From Mytilus californianus (Eukaryota > Mollusca > Bivalvia > Mytilida > Mytilidae), in NCBI RefSeq assembly GCF_021869535.1, contig NW_026262723.1, positions 86,678,324-86,742,323 on the forward strand: DNA of 64,000 nucleotides, written 5' to 3'. The notes under the pieces are model-generated. The model was not told the DNA's origin. It did not search any database and saw only the letters and a program-made list of their open reading frames with translations. The position numbers and the translations under genes were made by a program. Shown here piece after piece: positions 24,801-33,800 of the stretch. Every line of letters starts with the position of its first letter. Within the stretch, counting starts at the first letter, position 1.

Positions 24801-27800
24801 TTTGTGTTGCTAACGGCTTTCCATAGTTTTTAATTTCGAACGAGCGTCCTCCAGCTCAAGTTGTTTTACCAGTGTAAATGCAAATACTTTTTGAATGTAT
24901 CCAAGTTTGATAAAATAAAGTGATCTTTTCAATGCTAACAGTTTTATTTGCTGAACTGTTAAAAAAATCATTATATGATTTTATATAAATAAACAATAGC
25001 GTTCAAGTGTACTGAATAATAAATCCTAAAATACATATTTGTGGTGTCCGACGTGGTGGGAGATAGCTTACTGTACAAAAGACGGCTATTTAAACTTCAT
25101 TATGTTATCCTAATTCTCACCTAAAGGTTATTACTGCTTTATTTGGAAATTTATTGTTTTCTAGGTTCAAACTTGCCGCCAGCAAAACTTTGGGCTATCT
25201 GCCATTACTGAATGCTCACGCGTTTATATACTAAATTGTAAGTGTCACGTGACATACTAATCCAATGGTTACTTGTCCTTTCCGGGTAGCCGGAACTATA
25301 CAAAATTACGATATTGAAAAACATAGAATTGAAATCATCTTGAGTTGTCCTATGATTGTCCTTATACATAAAATATTAAAACAAAGCTATAGCATCTAAA
25401 ATATCGATAAAGAAGCTTGAAATAAACAATCGGACACCACTGCGCGCGCATTGATTTAGCAGACGATCTGCGTAAGAACATACAAAGTAAATAACATATA
25501 ACATAGTTCATTACAACCATCTAAATATTTACAATATATTTGTGTCCGGCAGGGTATACTTATAAAATATTAAATGTGTGGTATTAAAAATGCAATATTA
25601 GATCAATTGTCCAGGGGACGAATTTGTATCAAAAGAGATAAAATCAACGTTTCATTCCCCACAAAATGGCAGACGGCAAAATCGCCGGTCAGTAAACAAT
25701 TGCAGTTAAAGTATTTCCCTATGTATACCAGGCATATCAGACGTTTAAATATGAATATTTGGTTACCAGAAATGATCCTTAATACGGGAATTACATGATA
25801 TATAGCATGAAGAAGGTAATCCATGAGTAATTACATACATTCCCTGCCGTAACACTTGTACACAAAAAATGTAAACAATGATAAAATCATTTCAAATTCC
25901 AGAGCTTTCACATAAAATCAGTTGCTTTACTGGATATATATCACCTTTGTACCAACATATGTACACACCTTACTTGTAAAACTATGTTTTAGCTAATGAA
26001 ATGCCTCCCCCTGTAATTTATTGGCAAAAAGTGAAACTTTGGCCTGTGAAATCCATAAAAAAATAGTAAATTAATGCCATATCTTTGATTTCAAATGTAA
26101 AATGTTTCTCTAGCTCGCTGCAAGCCAAGTTACTATGCGTAAGAACACAACCGTTAAGTTTAAAAGATAATATTTGGTAAAAACTTGAATTTTGACTTGT
26201 GATCATAGTAATAAGTATAGTGGATTACTGCCACAATTGTAAAAAAATCATTATAAAATATGTGTCAGTCTTGCCACAAATTAAGTATTTACTTATAAAT
26301 TACACCGCACAATTTAATACCTATTTGTTTCAGTATAACATTCCCCAGTACCTTACAGTATACTAGTTCAGCGAAAATGGACGTCCCACTTAACGCCAAA
26401 ACATATAAATGAACCAATATTAGAAAAACATACAAGACTAGCAAAGGCCAGAGGTTCCTGACTTAGAACAGGCGCAAAAATGAGGCGGGGTTAAACATGT
26501 TTTGTGAGATCTCAACCCTCCAACTTTACCTCTTGCCAATGTGGAATAAACAAACATACAGCAATACGCACAGTAAAATTCGGTTCAAAAGAAATCAGAG
26601 TCTGATGTTAAAATAGGTAACAGAAGAAACTAAGCAAAATGACAATAATCAACATAAATTAACAAAGGACTACTAGCAGTCACTGGCATGCCAGCTCCAG
26701 ACCTAAATTTAACTGTTTAAAAGATTATGTCTTCATCATATGAAAATCAAGCACAATCTTTCCCGTTAAGGGTTTAGTATCATACCATCATAAAATGTTC
26801 GAGTAGAACATAACCCGTATCATGTCAACAACTGGTTTCAAAATAAATTTGTTTATTTATGATGCAAAGACCCTATGAGTGAATCAATATTAAATCCAAA
26901 AATGTCATCTTTAATGACCTGACAACAGTATCGTAACTATATCCCTTCTGAATAAGTCGGTTTAAAGGTTTTATTAGCTTTTGATATGAATGACGACATT
27001 TTTGTGTTTTGTATAATAAATTATCATAAAAGGTGGGATGTGAAATACCTGAACGTATAAGATGTCTGTACGTTGATTTATATTTACGAATGCTGTCCTT
27101 GTACCGATGGTAAACTTTAGTAAATGTTTTGACGAGTTTGTGATATCGAAACCCTGGTTTAATAATGTTCAGTAGTACAGAGATTTCTTTCGTTAAAATC
27201 AAATACGTTGTTACATACACGAGCGAATCGAACAAGTTGAAATATATAAACACCATAGGATTGTGCCAAGGGAACGTCACCATCTGAAATGGATAATTAA
27301 CAATAGGAAATGAAAAATCATATTGTAAATCTTAGTTAATCTTTCAATTAAAAATATACATATGAAGATCCAGGAAAGGGCAGTGTTCATTTTTAGTATC
27401 AGCTTTATTTAAAGTCAGTTCAGCAGGATAAATCTCTTTAATGTACATACTGAAGTCGTCATTATTGAGAGCCAACATACATACTTAGATTGTTTTATTG
27501 CTATCTCATTGACGTATTTCTTGATCTGCTGTAATGCATATGCCAGTTTTAAAATAATTCAATGAGAATTGCAAGTGACGAGTTAGTCATCCAAGAACTG
27601 TCATTTGAATAATACTTGACATTTTGGCAAATGCTAGGTCTAACATAATTTTTGTTGGGATGCATATCTCACCCATATCATCTGTCTATAAAACAATTTG
27701 TGTTCACGGTACAGTCTAATGTTTTCTAGAAGAAAAACAAGCATCAAAATGCTCTCAAAAGCCAATTTGATGAAAAATGGTATATTATACCTTTGAGTCC

Positions 27801-30800
27801 ATACACACTGTTTGAAGCAAACAGTAAACATATCTGTGTTTGAATGTTTATATGGGAGATTGAAATGCTGATTTTAGATTGGATCTGACTAGGTTAAAAT
27901 AAAGACCTTTTGGCTTTGTTCTTTTACTTCAGGTTTTTCTTTAAGTATTTTTCTGTTAAGAATAAACGCTTTAACGTAGATGCCTTAAGAATGTATAATC
28001 TTTTTAACTACGTACCGATTAACTTAGCAGAACTTCATCATATGTATATTGCTTTATTAGTTTTGCAATATCAACGGTTTCCAAAGATAACTTCTTTTTC
28101 AAGGTACTCCAGTGGGTCTAACATCATAAGCTATGAGGATTGTGATACAGTCACACGATCAGATTGTCCACAACAAAGTAAAAAAATACACATGCCAGAT
28201 GCTTCATTCACTGCTGATGATGACATAGACTTCTCTGCAGCGGAAACTGTACCAAACAGGGGATATTCAGTCAAGTTATCAACAGCAAACAGTAAATTTC
28301 ATTAATAAAATTCCGTGAGCAAAAAGTGTAAAACATTTCGCTTATTTTTAATATTTTTAGTTCGATCACCACTGCTATGAACCACATTGTCTAAGTGTGC
28401 ATATTGTGCATCACATTACCATTGACATCTTGTAAGTCAGTTTAAAAAGTAATTGATTATTTGAATGCTTTTTTTCGGCCAAGTCTTCAAAACAACTCAT
28501 CATATATACAAGGATTAACATTTTGTACGCCAGACGCGCGTTTCGTCTACAATGGACTCAACATTGAAACTCGAATAAAAAAAGTTAAAAACACCAAAAA
28601 AGTACGGAGTCAAAGATCATTGAGGAACCAAAATTCCGAAAATCATACACTCTCGAATAAAAGAAAGCGGAAGGTACCAATTCAAAGAATAGTCAAACTC
28701 ATAAGTCGAAAACGAATCAGTTCTTGGCAAAACACTAAACAATATACAATATTTTCACGCGATATTTTATTCAATCCTACAAATCAAGAGGAAACATTGC
28801 TTCACATAATTCAGAATTTACGACCGAAAATCAGTTTAATCTGAAGTATCAATTTTAAATTATAGTGAATAAGATATTTATCTATCTCTGGTGAGGAAAC
28901 TAGATACCATAAGGAATGTATATTACTCGCATGGCATATATTGATGAAATCCAGTATTTGAAAAAAAGAAAAAAAGTCAAAAATCATAAGTAGAACAAAG
29001 ACATTACCATTGCCAAAATAAAAAAAGACCAACTGACATACAAGAAGAACACAAAAAAATCTGAAGTTTGATCAACACGAATCATATTAAAAATCACGCT
29101 GAACTTTGGTCACCTGGATGATTCAACATATACTGCTCCACTAGTGAAAATAGACGTTTAATCGTCTATGACTTTTCAGGGTACACCTTACAATTGACAG
29201 TTTACAATCTTAAAAAAATGCTCTTGAAATCTGTTTGTAGTATTGATTTATTTATTCAGACACAGAGTTAGTTCTTAGTCCAATACAAAATGAAACAGAA
29301 CTTGAAGAGAATACACCAGTTGGATATAAAGTTTTATATTTTGATGTAACAGACACCGATGTTAACGATAACATAACTTGGACTTTAACAGGTCAACATG
29401 AATTGTTTACAATGAGTGAAATAAAAAATGAAAAAGGTACACATTTATATGTTTTTAAACAGATTGATAAACATAGAGTAAAGTAGAAAGCAAAGGACAG
29501 TCGCAAAATATTCACATATCTGTTGATTCTTGTCCTTAATGCTTATTGATATTGATCGCTATGGTTACACAGGTTTTGTTTAGATTCAAGCGCAAAAAAT
29601 TAAAAAAAATCCCATAATGTTAATTATAATATTTAATGGTTTCACACACAACTGTCATACAAGCGGGAGGTTTAGCTAGCAATAAAACCGGTTTTAATCC
29701 ATCATTTTTTTCGGCAAATGCCTGTACCAAGTCAGGAACATGTCAGACTTCCCATTTTGAATTTGCCTCAAAGTTCGGTAGTTTTGTTTTACTTTTTCAT
29801 ATAACTCGTTGTGACAGATGATAATACATTATTTGAACCACCAACAAACATATCGAAAAATCCGCTATTAACCAAGCCATCGTTAAATAGACATGAACAT
29901 CACTCGACAAACTTTAGAATATGAATATTTCTGTCATAGGTGGGTCTTAGAACACTATTTTTACGTCTTTGACTTATACTGTTTTTGGTTGAATCCGCAA
30001 ATGAGCTAATTTTATTGTTCTTGATAATTGTACACTCCTTCAGTGAACTTTTTGGGATATTATAAAAATTCAATCCAAGTTTTATTGTGGAAAAGATTTA
30101 TGATTACACGGACTATTACCGTCATACAGTAAGACCAATGTTTCTATGAGAAGGAGTTTGTTCCTTTGGTTGCACGGGCTATACTTATTCACAGCAACGT
30201 TCCTTTCCAAATTAAATCTTATGCTCCTTGTTGGGAAAATTTTAATGTTGATAACGCTTGCTACTTACTAATTTGAGGGATCCGTAATCGAATATTCCTG
30301 GGCAAACGTTTTACAGATACTAAATACACATTTGTATACAACTAGCAATATTTCGGCCATTCCTTCCAAATGATCTACTATTATGAAGAAATAAAGAGAC
30401 AAAAGATACTAAGGGGATATTGAAAACTTATAAATCGAAGAAAAAAAACAGATATCTTGGTAAAAAGTGAAAAACGATGAGAGACGAAAAAATCCACAAA
30501 ATACTACATAGAAAACTAGAGACTTTAAAACGCGAACCGCACCAAAAACCGGGGTGAACTCAATTGCTCACGAAGTGTATGCATTTCCTGCTTGACATGT
30601 GACACCGTCGTGTTGCTCATGCAATTTTATTGTTACGACAAAGAGAACATATTCGCAATAATCTGTGACACATTAATTCCATAACGGTCGACTTACTCAA
30701 GACGGAGTCTCAAAATTTTTCGAAGGGATGATTATAACTTTCCCTCTTGGTTCAATAGCTTCCTTGTAATCAGCAACTTCTATCAAGGAAATCATGATAT

Positions 30801-33800
30801 GAAACATAAGTTCTGGAATATCGTATCAACTGGAAGATATACATATACTCAGGCGCTGCTGTTCCATAGAAATGAAAATTTCACAAATGGGAAGCTGAAG
30901 TTATCCCTTTTGGCCAAATATTTTGTTCTCAACGTACCTTCATTGTCAATTTTTATAAGTCATGATATGAGGTAGACTTACCTGTATCTTTGGTATCCTT
31001 TATTTCAAGTTCGATGGGATAGATGCATTGAACATAGTAACTAATTACATTAACGGTACTAATTTTATTGCACAAGATAAGTATTTCGACAACTAAAGTC
31101 TCTTCAGTGAAGCATTTTTTTGTCCATTGCCTGACATAATTCTCGACTGATTCCATAATTATTTTATGAAATCGACAATTAATCAATCTATATTCCTAAT
31201 AACAATTTGTTTTCACTACTGCGATATTTGACAGGAAAATTGACATTGGCCGAAAATGGTATTTGTATACTGTGGATTCATTATTATTCGTTGGATACCA
31301 ATTTTCGTGGATTTCGTGAGTACAGCGAAACCACGAATTGAATTATTCAACGAATTACAAATTTGCTTTATGAATATATGCAGACTTTTGGAAAACCACG
31401 AAATCAAATATCCACGAAAGTGCAAGTTTTCCTTAATCCACGAAAATTGGTACCCACGAAAATAAATGAATCAACAGTATAACTGTTATATAACGGCTCA
31501 TTCCCCTACCCTCATTTGTGTACTATAATTAATCACTTGATACAGTACCCTAATTCTTGAAACCTGTAATCATCATGTTAAATATAAAACATTATCCACA
31601 GAGACAAAAACGAACGATCTCTACTCTCCATTTAAGTTCCACACAACACTTTGATAATTATACCCCTAACTAAATCTCGCTCCTTTTGGATTTCATGTTA
31701 TTCCCTAACTTGTTTTTTTTCCCTTGATTTGTGTCTTGTTAACGGATTTGCGAGATTTTATCTAAAGATTAACTACTATTGCCTCTTTTTCATGTACTAA
31801 GTGACCTTTGTACACTCAAACAGATGTATTGATTTGACTTGCATTATGCTCCTTCCAATTTCGACCGTTATGGAACATTTTTGTCACAGATGACGACATA
31901 TATGTTCCAATGGTCGCAACCTCAATCCCGTCCTCTTTTCCTCAAATTTGACCAACCGAATTAGACTAATCACCGGGTTTGTATGATTGATTGTTGACTG
32001 CCTAACGTCCCGAGGGAAACATTTCAGGCATGTTCAGGGTTTGTACTTATATGAGCATCTTACCCTTCCGAAGCCCTGAGACTCCCCCCGGTTTTGTAGA
32101 CTGGTGTTTGTCTTTCGGTCGTTTTTCGTATTTAGTATTGCAATGGCATTGTCAGTTTTTGTCCGACTTATGAGTTTGAATATCCCTTTGATATCTTTTG
32201 CCTCTCTTTTCCTTGACATTATATCTCTAACAAACATAGTGATAAAGAGTTTATACATATCTTCGACAAATTCACATGAAAACATTTTTTTTATTGCAGT
32301 TACTTTGAACTTGCAGACGAAACTACCAAGCGGTGGTGGTCTGACTTATGTAATCACTGTGACAGGAACTGATTCATGCCAACATACGGCAACGGCAACT
32401 GTTACTGTAGCCTCCTATAACGCGGTAAGGAAGATTTTAGTTTACATTGAACATCAAATAATTTCCCATTTTAAAGACATCACACCCAGGTTGATATCCA
32501 GTTGAAATTAAACAAAACAAATGAAACTATTTATTAGAGAAGGTAAAAATGGCCAAGTTTGGTATATTTTAATTGTTTATATCTGTTCTGTGGGCTTTAA
32601 AAGTTTAATTTAGGACCATAATGAAAGATTTTTCGCATCTTATATAAGTGTTTATACTTCATTTATAGTATGGAGTATCGAGATATTTGTAAACTTTCAA
32701 ATTAAAGATAAATTTTCGCAAAACCGTCGATTATAGGAGGTGCAAATACATGTGGATCTTTTTTGTGCATAAGCATAAATTCCACCGAACAAAATTCCAC
32801 AGAAAGATAAAAGATTGGTCGTTTTAAAGCATTAAGAGTGAAATACCTTTTCTAACGAGTACAAAATAAAAGAAGCTTCGTGTTACTACAAATGTTAAAA
32901 TTTGAGGTGTATTTCTTACTAGTATTCTATTTTATTTTCGTTTACTTATTTTTCATTTAATATTTAGGCATATTAATTATTTTATTCATGAGCCGTACTA
33001 GTAAACACAGAAAAGTCGGACCATTTCCTAACACCGCTTTATTTTTTTTAACTGAAAGTCTTTGAGCATAGATTTTACTTGTGGATTTTTTTATGCATAA
33101 CTTTTTTGTTTGTTTGTGTGTTATTACGAGTAATAAGTCATCAACCTCTGAAAGTTTTTAGTTTGCCCTTCCACGAAATATCTAAATAAAATATTTTTTT
33201 GTTTTTTCAACTATCAAAAAATCCCCCTGGGCTAAATTGACAGCGCGTCATCCCTACATAGGCTTCCATTTTCTAAAATTGAAAAAATTAGGTCGCGTAA
33301 TGAGGAGATGAATTTGACGAAGTAGAATCATGACTGTTAACACATATCTAATTGTAGCCACCTATTATTAACAACTTGCCATCTATCCACGAGATCAGCG
33401 AGTCAACAAAATCTACAATATTTCTATACACAATCAATGTAACAGATGCAACATACGATCCATTATGCTGTACCTTATCATACACACTACCTAACAGTTA
33501 TAACTTTCAGTTTAAAGAAGAAAATGGCGGTATGTAAAAATATAGAAAAGTATCTCATTTATGGATAATGTAAGATGAAATATATATGTCTGTGATAGTA
33601 TATTAAACAACAAAATGTAATGACCATCAATTAATATTAGGCATAACAATAATATTAGAATTCCTGTATGAAAACCGTCTAGGACAGCCGTGGTCTTATT
33701 TCTGCTTATGTACAACGCCTAGTATGATAATTAAAACAATCTTATGTCATTCCAATTAGGAACCATTGTGACCGTGTGTAACATAACTCCTATTAAAAGA

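Larger units (their letters stand above)
15091..26357 (-). mobile_element. Ty3/Gypsy-type LTR retrotransposon with a third ORF
   Basis: Complete 11.27-kb element on the - strand, flanked by direct GTAT (15087-15090 and 26358-26361). Long LTRs start TGT and end ACA. Reading along the element: 5' LTR (26357-24628), tRNA primer site, gag, pol in the order protease, RT, RNase H, integrase with a GPY/F-type end, ORF3, polypurine tract, 3' LTR (16827-15091). That pol order and the D-D-35-E integrase define Ty3/Gypsy (Metaviridae). The LTRs are almost identical, so it inserted recently. It sits in an intron of the receptor gene in antisense orientation. Enzymatic motifs are intact but a single in-frame TAA interrupts pol, so this copy may need help from other copies. 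Confidence 0.93.

Noticed and set aside
27910..28103. N-terminal part of an open frame ending at 28305, with ATG
   Set aside because: Hydrophobic/aromatic intron translation; the real coding part starts after the acceptor at 28104 and leaves at the donor after 28291.
28461..28844. 127-codon + strand frame
   Set aside because: Passes through an inverted copy of repeat R1, has Lys/Arg/Asn-rich composition, and lies in an intron with no splice-site support.
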